From contig OW799233.1 of the NCBI GenBank assembly GCA_941918925.1, forward strand, positions 134,136,533-134,200,532: a stretch of DNA of 64,000 nucleotides. Direction: 5' to 3'. The stretch comes from Phyto melanocephala. Lineage: Eukaryota; Arthropoda; Insecta; Diptera; Rhinophoridae. A program made the position numbers and the translations under genes. Positions 1-11,200 of the stretch are shown in pieces (position 1 is the first letter of the stretch; each line of letters begins with the position of its first letter). Below the pieces are notes generated by a model, which had not been told where the DNA came from, searched no databases, and saw only the letters and a program-made list of their open reading frames with translations.

Positions 1-47
1 GATTTGGTATTAAATAATTAAAACACAGCCAAATATAGCACTCGTTG

Positions 48-1318
48 ACTAAAAAATGAGATCGATAAAACCCTAACACGAATAAAACGCAATAACTTTG
101 AAACGAATTAATCCATTTTAATGAAAATAGCGTTTTTTAACAATAAAATAACAGTAAATTAAAATATTAATGCTTTTTGTAAAAATTCAGCTTTTTTTGA
201 TGAACTGTTTCACCTTTTCCGGAAATGAGACCATGAGGGTTTTCATGGTATCCTTAGTAACTTTATTGCTGGAATAAGACCATTTCTGGGAAAAAATTTT
301 AGTAGTATTAGCAACTTGTTTTGTATCCTTCAGCACTCTTTTGACTAAAGCCCAGTAACGTTCGATGGGCCTTAGTTCTGGACAATTAGGTGGATTTGCT
401 TCTTTTGGCACTACCACTATATTATTTGTTTCATACCATTCTGCTGCAGATTTACTATAATGACACGACGCTAGGTCGGGCCAAAAATGTGTTGACTTAT
501 CTTCTGCAAGCACTCCTTGATGTAAATATCAGTGTTGATAGTCCCAGTAGTAATAAATTTACTGCTTCTTTCTCCGCACGTGCATATAGCTTGCCAAACT
601 ATGTACTTCTTTGGAAACTTTGTCTTTTTTTGGAACTTAAATTGGTCATCGACATTACCTCTTCCATCGGCCACATAATAACTTCGCCCTGGGAGCTGAG
701 AAAAGTCGGCAAGAACGTAAATCTCATCATCCATAATACAACACTCATATTTGTTGATAAAATTTCTAAGCAGTTCTTTGGCACGACTTTTTGCATCCAA
801 GTTTTTCTTCGAATTTCTGTCTGGCATTTTCTGAACCTTGTAGGACTTAAGGCCTTCATATCTTTTAACCTTCCTTACAAAAAAATCGGAACAGTTTGCT
901 TTTAAGGCGGCTTTACGGTTTGAGAGGTTGGGATTTTGGTTTAGAAGACTAACAATCTTTGAAGCTAACTGTGGGTCAGTTATACCTTTTTTAGCTCCAG
1001 CTTTCCTTTTAATAGTACGACGTTCGTTATACACTTTTATCACACGCGAAACTGTTTGTCGTGACCTTTATCTCATTTGCAATAGATTTGTAAGTACGAC
1101 TGGGATTTTTTTAAAAAATTGTTATTATTTTTTCACGCACTTTTTCTTCGGAATCCATTTTCAAACAAACTAATAATCCGATTATGCTATTATTTTGTAC
1201 ACATAATTTGACAAGTTTTTAAATGCAAACTTGATCATAAACAGTTATATTTTTTGTGCATGAAGAAAGGTGGAATTAAAAATGTGTGTTAAGGTTTCAC
1301 TGATCTCATTCTTTAGGT
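48..1318 (-). mobile_element. Tc1/mariner-superfamily element, decayed
   Basis: Terminal inverted repeats of about 32 bp bound it: 48-79 and 1286-1318 share an AATGAGATC core and an ACCCTAACAC / GTGTTAAGGT inner part with a few mismatches. The 1.27-kb length is typical of Tc1/mariner. It encloses one broken transposase gene on the - strand. Confidence 0.8.
187..1173 (-). pseudogene. Tc1-like transposase, frameshifted
   Basis: Reading on the - strand from an ATG at about 1158, the N-terminal helix-turn-helix part is broken by a stop in an A-run and a frame change near 1040-1100. A long open part (1043-471) follows with RKAGAKKG, then MDDEIYVLADFSQ containing the first catalytic Asp. A frameshift near 480-510 leads to the C-terminal part with HFWPDLASCHYS and the Tc1 signature NCPELRPIERYWALVK. 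The enzyme would cut and paste the element at TA sites; this copy cannot make it. Confidence 0.82.
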
Positions 1319-1677
1319 TTTTTTAATTTGTTAATTATAAAATATTTTTGGAAAAATTTTTTATTACAAATTAAATTTTATTGTTAGTTTAAATAAATTT
1401 TTATTTTATGATTACACTTTTATTCTTTCTATTGCATGGCATTTATTAAATTTTATTGCTTTCATAGACATACATACATATCTATGTATGTATGTATGAG
1501 GATTTCGGTCTTTTTGAGTTCGCTCTTTTTTTTTTTGAGATATTGCGGTTTATAGAATATATACATAAGTGGTTTCACCATATATTTTAAAATAATTCTT
1601 AAGAATTTTTTTTTCTTTGTTTTAAAAAACCAAAAAAAAATTGTATTGACACTGGCGAATAAAAAATGCCTTACTTA
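1319..1677. other. AT-rich spacer with TATG/CATA microsatellite
   Basis: No coding signal. Contains a short (CATA)n/(TATG)n palindromic microsatellite around 1465-1497 and homopolymer runs. Confidence 0.6.
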
Positions 1678-1902
1678 GGGCCATTCTTACAACTTGCCTT
1701 TAGTTAAAGGCAGGATTTTGTCAGAACCATAAATGACTTTGCATTATAAAGCTTTCATTTATTATTTTTTTATCTATTAAATATTATTATTATTTTTATA
1801 AATATTAATAACAATAAAAAATTAAAGTTGTAATAATACGGAGCTATTTATCGGGCACAAAAAATCCTACCTTTAACTAAAGGCAAGTTGTAATAATGGC
1901 CC
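1678..1902. mobile_element. MITE, 225 bp, Harbinger-type TTA duplication
   Basis: Inverted termini of about 35 bp: the left begins GGGCCATTCTTACAACTTGC and the right is its near-perfect reverse complement. The element is flanked by TTA on both sides (1675-1677 and 1903-1905). The AT-rich interior has no ORF. GGG-starting ends and a TTA target duplication are typical of PIF/Harbinger derivatives. A fragment of the same end lies at 36999-37020. Confidence 0.75.
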
Positions 1903-2484
1903 TTAATCTTATATTTTATCTAAATAAATGAAAATAAACTGTCGTCCGTTGGTAATCGCATCACTTAGAAATGGCTGCACCGATTTCGCAATGTTTTTTT
2001 AATATTTGTCACAATTTGGGTTTTTGTGAAATGAAGAACTGACTACGCCCAATTTTTTTTAATTTATCTAAAATCAGAGAACTGCTGGTCTAATTTGTTT
2101 AATTCTTTTTTAAAAAATCTATGAAGCTCAAGAATGTTTATTTTTTCTTAAAAATTTAAGTGGGTGTGGCACCCACCTAATATTTTTTCCTATTTTTTTT
2201 TTCCGCATATCCCGAGTACTATAATATCTAAACTCTTTAAAAGTCGTGTCGGGTATTAAATAACAACTTGCATAGTTGAGCTTAAAATAAGATGGAAAAA
2301 AACAATGGAATTGATATCTTCAATATGTGTTAAAAATACATTCTTATTTATCCAGAAAACTATTACATCTATAATCTTTGTGTGTTTAAATTTCATCTCA
2401 TTTGTCTTAATCTGATACTACCCAAACAAAAAACTCATTACATTGTTCTGATATTCAAGCTTTAAATGAGTATTTTATTATACA
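1903..2484. other. AT-rich spacer, no gene seen
   Basis: No open frame of note and no paired termini. Phrases such as GTGGGTGTGGCACCCACC suggest old repeat sequence related to the TGGGCG-rich dispersed elements elsewhere in the window. Confidence 0.4.
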
Positions 2485-3376
2485 ACAAGTAAGGAAACTA
2501 TATTCGGCTGTGCCGAATCTTTTATACTTACCACCATTTTTTTTTCTTTTCTTTTTAATATCCTGGGATCCCACAGCAAAACAAATAAAAAGTAAATTTG
2601 TTTTTAATTAAAAAAAAAACTTTTTATTAAAAAGCATAAAATAGTTTATAATGTAAAAAAAAACTTCAAAACTATAAAAATCAATAAAGAAACTTGAATT
2701 TAAAATATAAATTGAGTAAAAATATTTTTTATTGAAAAAAATATTATTCTCTAGATACGAGATCAAATATGAGCACAAAAAAAACAAAAATACAGGTACT
2801 TCAGCTATGAGATCAAAAATAAAATCATTAGAATTCAATTTCAATATAAACAATATAAACATCTCTCCTTTCGAATCGTAGCCACCTTTTTTATTTCCCG
2901 GGATCCCGAAAAATAATCCCGGGAAATCGGGGAAATTAAATAACTCAAATTCCCGGGAAATAACCCAATTTATAGCACAAAATGTATTTGTTTGTTATTA
3001 ACAGTAATCGCTATGCAATAATCTCATTATACTAAAATATGTATCACTTTCTTTGTATAAGTTCGATATGTTAGTAAAATGTTTTCGTAAATTTAGTCTT
3101 TCAATGAAAGTAGGCGTGTTGAAGTTGTTTCTACTAATGAATGCAACTTAGATGTTGCACTACAATCCTTAATTATTCCAAAATCTTTATTCATAAACGA
3201 ATTATATGAATTTGAGATAAACCGTTATATTTCAGGTAGACGTTAAAGTGGGCGTGTCACCTAAATTTTCTGGCATAACAATAACATTGACTAGAAAGAA
3301 ATATGTAGCAAATTTCATCATCATACGTCCAATTTTGTCAGTATTATTAACTTTTAAATTTCATTAACACTACACC

Positions 3377-3857
3377 ATTTCCAATTGTATTTCAGAAATT
3401 TCCAATTGTATTTCAGAAATTTCTAATTATATTTCAGAAATTTCTAATTATATTTCAGAAATTTCCATTTATATTTCAGAAGCTTCCAATTGTATTTCAG
3501 AATTTTCCAATTATATTTCAGAAATTTCTAATTATGTTTCAGAAATTTCCAATTATATTTCAGAAATTTCTATTTGTGTTTCAGAATTTTCCAATTGTAT
3601 TTCAGAATTTTCCAAATGCATTTCAGAAATTTCTATTTGTATATCAGAAATTTCTATTTGTATTTTAGAAAATTCAATTTGTATTTTAGAAATTTCTATT
3701 TGTATTTCAGAATTTTCCAAATGTATTTCAGAATTTTCCAATTGTATTTCAGAAATTTCCAATTGAAGTTCAGAATTTTCTAATTGTATTTCAGAATTTT
3801 CCAAATGTATTTCAGAAATTTCAATTTGTATTTTAGAAATTTCCAATTGTATTTCAG
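3377..3857 (+). repeat. 21-bp tandem repeat array (left arm)
   Basis: About 23 units of a 21-bp repeat close to AAATTTCCAATTGTATTTCA plus G, with point variants such as TCTATTTG for CCAATTG. Because 21 is a multiple of three the array is open in several frames on both strands and yields heptad-like pseudo-proteins; it is not coding. Confidence 0.9.
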
Positions 3858-4215
3858 AATATTTTTTTTGTTTACATATTCTTTCCTTATCTAATAAAAT
3901 TTTTACAGAAAGTATACGACTTAGTAGAGACCTATATACTTTTTAAGGGCTTTTATTTTCTTCAAATCTTGTTGTAACTGAAAAATTATATATTTTTATT
4001 TATTATATATTTATATTTTATTCGAACTTTTTTCTATATATTACATTTTAATGTATTACGAATAAAGAAGAATATGAACATGTTGAATTATGAATTGTTA
4101 TTTGATAGGTGAAATTAAATATTCAACAAAATATGAAAATTAATACTAAGATTCACTAATTCAAATTTCATTCAATTGTAACATAAATAGGAATTTTAAG
4201 TTACATAGTAGTATA

Positions 4216-4287
4216 CCGATAAAGAGTGCTGATGATGAAATCGTAGCTGATTTCGAAAATGCATTCCACTCGGCTAATATCGGAAAT
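4216..4287. repeat. Core of a dispersed hairpin repeat (copy 1)
   Basis: Contains GTGCTGATGATGAAATCGTA, then GCTGATTTCGAAAATGCATT and CCACTCGGCTA. The same core recurs at 34965-35035 and, interrupted by Harbinger, at 59535-59554 plus 62961-63012. Ends CCGA / TCGG pair with each other. Confidence 0.6.
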
Positions 4288-4713
4288 AATTTTTAGAAAG
4301 AATATTCATTCCTAGAATGGTTACAATTTAATTTAATTTGAATTATAATATTAAATAAAAAAAAAAAGAACAAATGAACTTAAGCCAAAATAAAAAATGG
4401 TTCACATTAAAATTTAATGGCTTGTATTCATAGTCGCAAACTAAAGTCGGCTCTTACTAAAGTTAATCTTTAAGTTGAAAGCTTTTACTATCTTTTTGGT
4501 ATTCATAGTCAAAAAAAAAGTATACTTTAAGTTGAGCTGGCTTTAAATGGGTGTCAACTCTTATTTGCTTAACTCTGGCATACAATTTCTTTTTAAAAAA
4601 TAAAAAATGGCAACTTGATCAGCTGCTGCTTTTGTTTACTTTTGTTGAAGCAAACAATAAAAAATAAAAATTTTAAAACGTTTTACATACATAGATCAAA
4701 ATTTATTAAAATA

Positions 4714-5038
4714 ATGGAAAAAACAGAAATGGTAAGTCTCAATAACATATTTATGTATGTACATACACATGTACATATATCTGATATATTTTTAGTTTGG
4801 CATTTAATAAATGTTTTACTTTCAGAAACTGAAGAAGCCAAGAGATGCAAATTGGAGTGCTTCTGAGAAAGAATGCCTCTGGGAGTGTGTAAACGCATAC
4901 TTGGATGTGGTAGAAAACAGAGGAAAAGATATTTCATTAATACAGAAAAAAAAATTCGTGGAAAGCTATAAGGGAAACGATGCTTTCATCTTACCAAAGC
5001 TTACCAAAAAACGAGTTGTAATTTTGTCAAATATGTAG
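4714..5038 (+). pseudogene. Harbinger Myb/SANT-like accessory protein, truncated
   Basis: Two exons: 4714-4731 (ATG, donor ATG|GTAAGT) and 4826-5038 (acceptor TTACTTTCAG), giving 76 codons. The protein has the SANT-like opening DANWSASEKECLWECV. In full Harbinger elements this partner binds the element ends and carries the transposase into the nucleus. Here its tail from about 4990 overlaps antisense transposase sequence, so the C-terminus is a product of the internal deletion. Confidence 0.6.
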
Positions 5039-5190
5039 CGGGAATAAAAATTCTCATCGCTTAGGTCGAAGGGATTAAATCTATTTTTGTAATTTTTAGG
5101 CTTCCTTACACAAAAATCATCCTCACAACCACTAGTTATTGAAAAATCTCTTTCAATATCTTGAAATCTTGGCATTTTTTTAATTTTCAA
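4966..5190 (-). pseudogene. HARBI1-type transposase, N-terminal fragment
   Basis: 74 codons on the - strand from ATG at 5190. It has the family motif NPFDLSDENFYSRYIFDKI, the region before the DDE nuclease domain. All catalytic residues are deleted and the frame ends in sequence belonging to the opposing Myb gene, marking the deletion junction near 4990. Confidence 0.65.
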
Positions 5191-6134
5191 TAAATCTTTT
5201 AACTTTACAATAAACAGCTGATGTTATTGTAAATAGAGTTAACAACAGGTTCAGCTGGTTTTAAATTTAGAGCCGACTTTAATGTCAAAAACCAACTTTA
5301 AGTTGTCTATGAATGACTTAGAGTAGACTTTTTTAAGAAATTGACTTAAGTACTGTAAAAGTCGACTTTTTTGATGACTATGAATATGCCCCAATATTTT
5401 TATTTATAATAAAGTAATTTTATGGGTTTAATCTTATTCACATTTTTTTCCAATTTTAAGATAATTTTAGGTGTTAAAAAAATATGTAAAAGTAAACGTT
5501 AAAGATTTCTCTTTAGACCACGACATGCAATTATCTTTTTGCTATTATTAAAATAAAAATATAATTTTTAAGCTTATAAACGATATGTTATAAGCCGATA
5601 AACCTAAAAGAAAAAAAAAATTATAATATTTTTCTAATATTTCTAAAAATTAAAAATAAATATTAAATAAATAATAATTAATTACTAAGTAATGTTGGTT
5701 AGTATAAAAGTAAATTAATAAAAATACAGATATGTCTAACAAAAGTAATACAGAAATATGAGGATTTATTAATGAAACTATAACATAAATAGTTTAAAAC
5801 TTAAAATTGTATTGTCCAACAGGAATATCTTCTTATGTTATGTCTTATGTTCTCCAAAAAAAAGATAAAAAGGTGCTTTTTCTTACCAATATGTCGCAAC
5901 ATTGAATAACACTGATATAGTTTAACTATATTATGCTTATTATAACAAACCTAAAATTTTACTATTGCAAAAAAACATAAAATTAAGACAATACAATACT
6001 CTCCTTTCACAAAAATTTGCAATATTCATCTTAGTTTTATTATTTTTAATTTAAATTAAGTAATAATGTTTGCAATCAGTCCTCAAAACAAATATACATT
6101 ACAAAATGTAGTAATATAAAATAAATATTTCTGT

Positions 6135-6603
6135 TTCATGTTCTGAAATACAATTGGAAATTTCTGAAATACAATTGGAAAATTCTGAAATAGATTTGGA
6201 AGTTTCTGAAATACATTTGGAAAGTTCTGAAATACATATGGAAAATTCTGAAATACAAATAGAAAATCCTGAAATGCAAATAGAAATGTCTGAAATACAA
6301 ATAGAAATTTCTGAAATACATTTGGAAAGTTCTGAAATACAATTGGAAATTTCTGAAATACAATTGGAAAATTCTAAAATACAAATAGAAATTTCTGAAA
6401 TACAAATAGAAATTTCTGAAAAATAATTGGAAATTTCTGAAATACAATTGGAAAATTCTAAAATACAAATAGAAATTTCTGAAATACAAATAGAAATTTC
6501 TGAAAAATAATTGGAAATTTCTGAAAAATAATTGGAAATTTCTGAAATATAATTGGAAATTTCTGAAATACAATTGGACATTTCTGAAATACAATTGGAA
6601 ATG
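6135..6603 (-). repeat. 21-bp tandem repeat array (right arm, inverted)
   Basis: The same 21-bp unit in reverse orientation, about 22 copies, including an internal higher-order duplication of the ATAATTGG-containing block. Together with the left array it forms an inverted pair able to fold back. Confidence 0.9.
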
Positions 6604-8064
6604 GTGTAGATAACGTGAAAAGTGGTCGTAATAGTAATAGGCGTATCGAAGTTGTTGTAGTCTTTCAATGAAAGTGGGCGTTAAAGTAGGCGTGTTAAAG
6701 TTGTTTCTGCTAATGAATGCAACTTAGATGTTTCAATATAGTGCTTTATTATTCCAAAATCTTTATTCATAGAGAAATTATATGAGTTTGAGATAAACCG
6801 TTGTATGGGAGGTAGGCGTTTAAGTGGGCGTGTCACCTAAATTTTCCGGCGTACCAATGACATTGACTAGAAGGATATCTGAAACAAATTTCATCATCAT
6901 ACACTCCAATTTCGTCGGTTTTATGAGCTTTTAAATGTCATTAACAGTTGATAACGAGAAATATGGTTGTAATAGTAGGCGTGTCGAAGTTTTTGTAGTC
7001 TTTCAATGAAAGTGAGCGTTAAAGTAGGCGTGTTGAAGTTGTTTCCACTAATGAATGCAACTTAGATGTTTCAATATAGTCCTTTATTATTCCAAAATCT
7101 TTATTAATAGAGAAATTATATGAATTTCAGTTAAAACGTTATATGGGAGGTGGGCGTAAAAGTAGGCGTGTCACAATTTATCCGTTAGAACAAATCATTT
7201 GACCAAAAAGAGATGTGTGCAAAATTTCAGAGTCGTACATCCAATTTTGTTGCTTTTATGACGTTTTTGTTTTTAAATATACCGAAAAATACACTGTGCG
7301 GTATAAATTTTCGTACATTTTGATCTATAACTCCTTTCCTAATGCATGGATTTAGGCAATTTTCGGGGGAAAATATTGTTTTTACTCTGGAAATATATAT
7401 TCGAAATTTCATGACTACGTTAATGCGTTTGGACACAATTTCATTTTATTCGATGGTCGGAGGACACGGTTTTTTCGACCTACTCTTACTGTACGAGCTA
7501 TAACTCTCTTCCTAATATTCCGATTTAGCCCATTTGCAATACCAATTTCAAAACAAACCTTGTCTATAAGAAAGATTCTGGCAAAATTTGAGCCCCCTAG
7601 CTTTTTAGGTGCGTCCTCTATCGTGCTTTCAACAGACGGACGGACGGACGGACATAGCTATATCGTCATCAAATCAAACCCCGATTCAGAATATATATAC
7701 TTTATGGGGTCTAAAATGGATATTTCTACAAAGGGAAAGACAAAATGAATATACCACCACCATTTTTTTGGTGGCGGGTATAAAAATAAAATGGAAGCAA
7801 AAAAGATAATTTTAAAGAAAGTTGTTATGTCTAAAAGACTATTGGCAATATCAAAATTATTAAGTAATTTAAAGAGCAAATCAAGTAATTGAATGTGTCG
7901 TGAAAACATGCTATAGCTTTGTAGGACACTTTCTAAAAACACAAGCAAACTAATTGATAGATGCATCAATATATATATATATATATATAGAAACTGATTA
8001 AAAAATACCGTTTAATAAATTTAGTGTTGACCAGTGTTATTCTTCATATTTTTCTCTTTTTCAG

Positions 8065-8207
8065 TCTATTCGCGGTACTCTCGAGCAGTTTCAACACAAT
8101 CCTCCAGCCAATTTTTATCTAGGCCACATTTTGCCAAAATACAATCAAATTATACAACAAACACCATCTAATATACAAATTACTAAACCAAGCTGTAATC
8201 CTTTTAG
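8065..8207 (+). CDS. qin: qin-like gene, first exon in window
   Basis: A pyrimidine-rich tract ending in TTTTTCAG precedes it and AG|GTAAGT follows. Only one of three frames is open; it ends in phase 2 and joins the 9331 exon to make a Ser codon. The 47 codons are Asn/Gln/Pro-rich with no recognised domain and would sit between the N-terminal RING/B-box part and the first Tudor domain. No upstream exon was found in bases 1-8064, which is all transposon sequence. Confidence 0.7.
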
Positions 8208-11200
8208 GTAAGTTTAGTCTAAATTAATCTTAAATTTTTTTTTTTCAAAAAGTTTTCTTTTTCTTACATCAACTTGTTTTTACGTTCTTACGGAAAATTT
8301 TTAAATGCAAAAAGTATTATTTTTTATATGTGTACGCCCCAACGTCAGATTTAAAATTAGGAAAGACAAAAAAAAATTCAGGTAGTACATGCAAGTATAA
8401 ACCGATTTTTATTCTTTTCTCTCACACACAATTAGAACGAAAGAGAAAACCTACTGCAAGAAAACTTGTTCAATGTTAGTGCAAACTTATAGAATAGAAT
8501 GTATGTAAAAAGTTTTTTATACAGGCGAAGAACTTTAAATTGGAATTAAACAGAAAACATTTGTAGTATCAATCGAATTGGATAATTTCAAAGTTTTTTT
8601 TTTAAATATAATTTCGGGCATATAACCGTCTGGAACATCGCGTTAAGGGCGTTTCCTTGTGCTCAAGTTTACACACGCAGTATTTTGAATATATTTCGGC
8701 AAGAACGTGTCGAATATTCCCTTCCGTGTAATCGATCGTTTTAGGTTTATCTGCATAGACCTGGGACAAACCTCAAGCTTGTACAATTAAGTAGCGTCAA
8801 ACCACGTAAACAATGTGTCCAGTTTAAGGATACATTTCATGAAGTGATTTGTCCGGAAAATTATTCTCTCAGTTAATTGATTACATTGCGCGCTATGTGA
8901 CATGTGAAATCCTGCTGAAATCACATGTCTGAAAAAGTAATGATTTTGAATTAGGGTACAACAAGTCAGTTAGCATGTCTCTATACCACTCACTGTTGAC
9001 TATAACGTGCTTACCAACATTATATGTACAGATATATGAACCAATGATTCCATCGGCTATAAAGCCGTGTAATGATGTATTAGTCTTTCGACAATGGCTT
9101 GAGAATCAATTATCATCCCTCCAAATGCGACAATTTTGTTTATTGACGCAGTCATTTAGTGTGAGTGAGCCTTTTCTTAATAAATTGCCAAACCAAACAA
9201 GCCTTAAAACAACCTAAAAGAGTAAAATTATTTGTCATGAAAGTAGTGCAACAAATTTAAAACTTTCCTCCTCTAAATAAACACGCTTTATGTATATATT
9301 TCAATGCATTAATTAAATTTTGTTCAACAGCTTCGAAATAAAACAAGATATACGACGAGATATTGACAAGTATATTGAATACGATTACAAAGATCCAAAT
9401 ATATTAATCAAAATAGATACATCGTTTTACGACTTAAATCCATCAATTATGGACACTACTGCTGGTAATACCACTATCAGTATGCAAACTGCCACTTTAA
9501 ATATGACGCATAATAGTATCGTATCGCCTAAACCCAAAATAAATAAGAAGAATATGAATAAAGGAAAAAAGAAAACTAAAAATACCATCAGCTCAAATGA
9601 AGATAATCCTGTAGTATGTGTTACAAATCCTACTGCAAGTGCTAACAATAGTGCTGAAAACTTAGTACACGTTACTAAGATTAATTCACCGGAAAATTTT
9701 TACGTACAAAAAGTAATTGATATACAGTCTATACGACAATTGTCTCATACTTACCTACTGAATGCTATTGCAAATAATATACCGAAAATAATTGCCGAAG
9801 GTTACTACTACATGGCCTATCACATCACCGATAAGCAATGGTATCGAGCGATGCTTAAGAAAATTTTACCCAATGATCTTTATAAAATATTTTTAGTGGA
9901 TTTCGGCATTAATATGGAAGTGTCTAAAGAAAAGTGAGTTTATGCCAACATTGTCTATAGGTTATTCAAATTTTGAATAAACTTTCTTTCTGTTCTTTCA
10001 GACTTTGTGATATTGAGCAAAAAGATTTGAAAATACCATTTGCCGCTATACGTTGTGCTATTTACGATATAATGCCGATGGGTAAAAAATGGACAGAAGT
10101 GGAAAATAATTTGTTGTTAGAAATACTACACAAGTAAGTAATGAAGACAAAACTTTGAGTTTTTTTTTTAACAGAATAAAACATTTTGGAAGTCTTGCCT
10201 TTGTTGTCTCAAATATTAAAAATTTTTTTTTATAACACCCAATACTTAGAAATAAATATTTTAAATATCTTTGTAGCAAACCAGCACGTATAAGTATAAT
10301 CGAAAATGTCAGCAATGAACTGCTTAAAATTGATTTACACACAGATCTCTCAAAATCCGTACACGATACTTTTTTATACGCAGGCCTGGCCCGTGAGAGG
10401 CCAGGTGTTCACAGTTTTAAACTTCAATCTAAGGTATGCACATTATTTTTTACGGTCTAATTTGAATATACATATTTACTTATTTTAGACTAGATGTTGG
10501 ACATACTCTCTTAAATATTTTGTCAATTTAAATAACATAAATTTCTTAAACAAGTAAACAAAGTAGGAATGCTTTATTCGGCCATGCCGAATCTGAAAAC
10601 GCATTTCATCATTTTGTACACAGATATAATGACCACATCTTAGCATAGCCTCCATTTAAAATTTGATGTTATAAAGGGTGGTTAAATTTTAAGGGCCGAT
10701 ATTGATTTTGAATAAAACACAAAATAATTAAGGAGCTCTTCGGCACACCGCCATCCGATGGTCCAAATCTTCAATCACAATGTCGATGCTCAATTGTTGG
10801 GCACAATGATGAGTAGAGGTTGACTGCTCTTTTGCCACTCTATCGCAAAAAACAGTAATGTTTTCCGTTCCACGAACTAAGAAGGCATTCACAGATATTT
10901 TCACATTTCATACAGACCTGTTTTGCTGAAATTTAAATATTTTTCACAATTCTCCCGATTGTAGACGAATTTAAGCGATTATGTTGACCAAAAGCATCAC
11001 GAAGTGCACGAAATGCCTTTTTTCATAATAAGCCTGAATAACTTTAACGCGTGGTGAATATCGAATGTCTTATTCATATTATTAGTTAGCAATACTGTCG
11101 CAATATCAAATAAAAAATCGTTTGATCGCAGTCGAAGATCGAGCATCGCTCATAAAAAAGACCTTAATTATCAAATTGTTTTTAAAATAAAATTGTATAT

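Larger units (their letters stand above)
4419..5392. mobile_element. PIF/Harbinger element, internally deleted, 974 bp
   Basis: Ends read GG..ATTCATAGTC and GACTATGAAT..CCCC, flanked on both sides by AAT (4416-4418 and 5393-5395), a 3-bp duplication as expected for the superfamily. Subterminal copies of AAGTCGGCT / TTTAAGTTG occur inside both ends in inverted orientation. It retains a Myb/SANT-like gene on + and the start of a HARBI1-type transposase on -, running toward each other, the usual two-gene layout. It lies inside the foldback element. Confidence 0.8.
3368..6611. mobile_element. Foldback-type element with satellite arms
   Basis: Its two ends are inverted tandem arrays beginning CTACACCATTTCC and ending in the reverse complement GGAAATGGTGTAG. 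The flanks on either side rejoin the Helentron-like consensus seen at 22606-23792 (CATTAACA ... GATAACGTG), so this is an insertion. About 2.3 kb lies between the arrays; it is AT-rich, has no intact gene of its own and hosts a Harbinger element. Long inverted arms built of short tandem repeats are the hallmark of Drosophila FB elements. Target duplication is not clear. Confidence 0.65.
2485..7785 (-). mobile_element. Helentron-like (HINE/DINE-type) element, host of a nested insertion
   Basis: Read on the - strand it starts with a subterminal TATACCCGCCACC repeat (about 7768-7785). It ends with a matching inverted repeat near 2519-2540 and a 17-bp hairpin (2502-2518, ATTCGGCTGTGCCGAAT) some 17 bases before the terminus. 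The interior (2990-3367 and 6612-7785) aligns end to end with the cleaner copy at 22606-23792, including GGGCGTGTCAC phrases and a GGAC microsatellite (7632-7656). This layout matches non-autonomous Helentron derivatives. The copy is split by the foldback element at about 3368-6611. Confidence 0.72.

Noticed and set aside
3553..3846. Open frames of 97 codons and others on both strands with heptad-like EISEIQLENS repeats
   Set aside because: They follow from a 21-bp tandem repeat that lacks stops in several frames; no start context, no homology, and the same happens at 6099-6668 in every orientation.
8975..9217. An 80-codon open frame in the intron before the 9331 exon
   Set aside because: No domain, no splice signals that keep phase with neighbours, and repeat-like surroundings.
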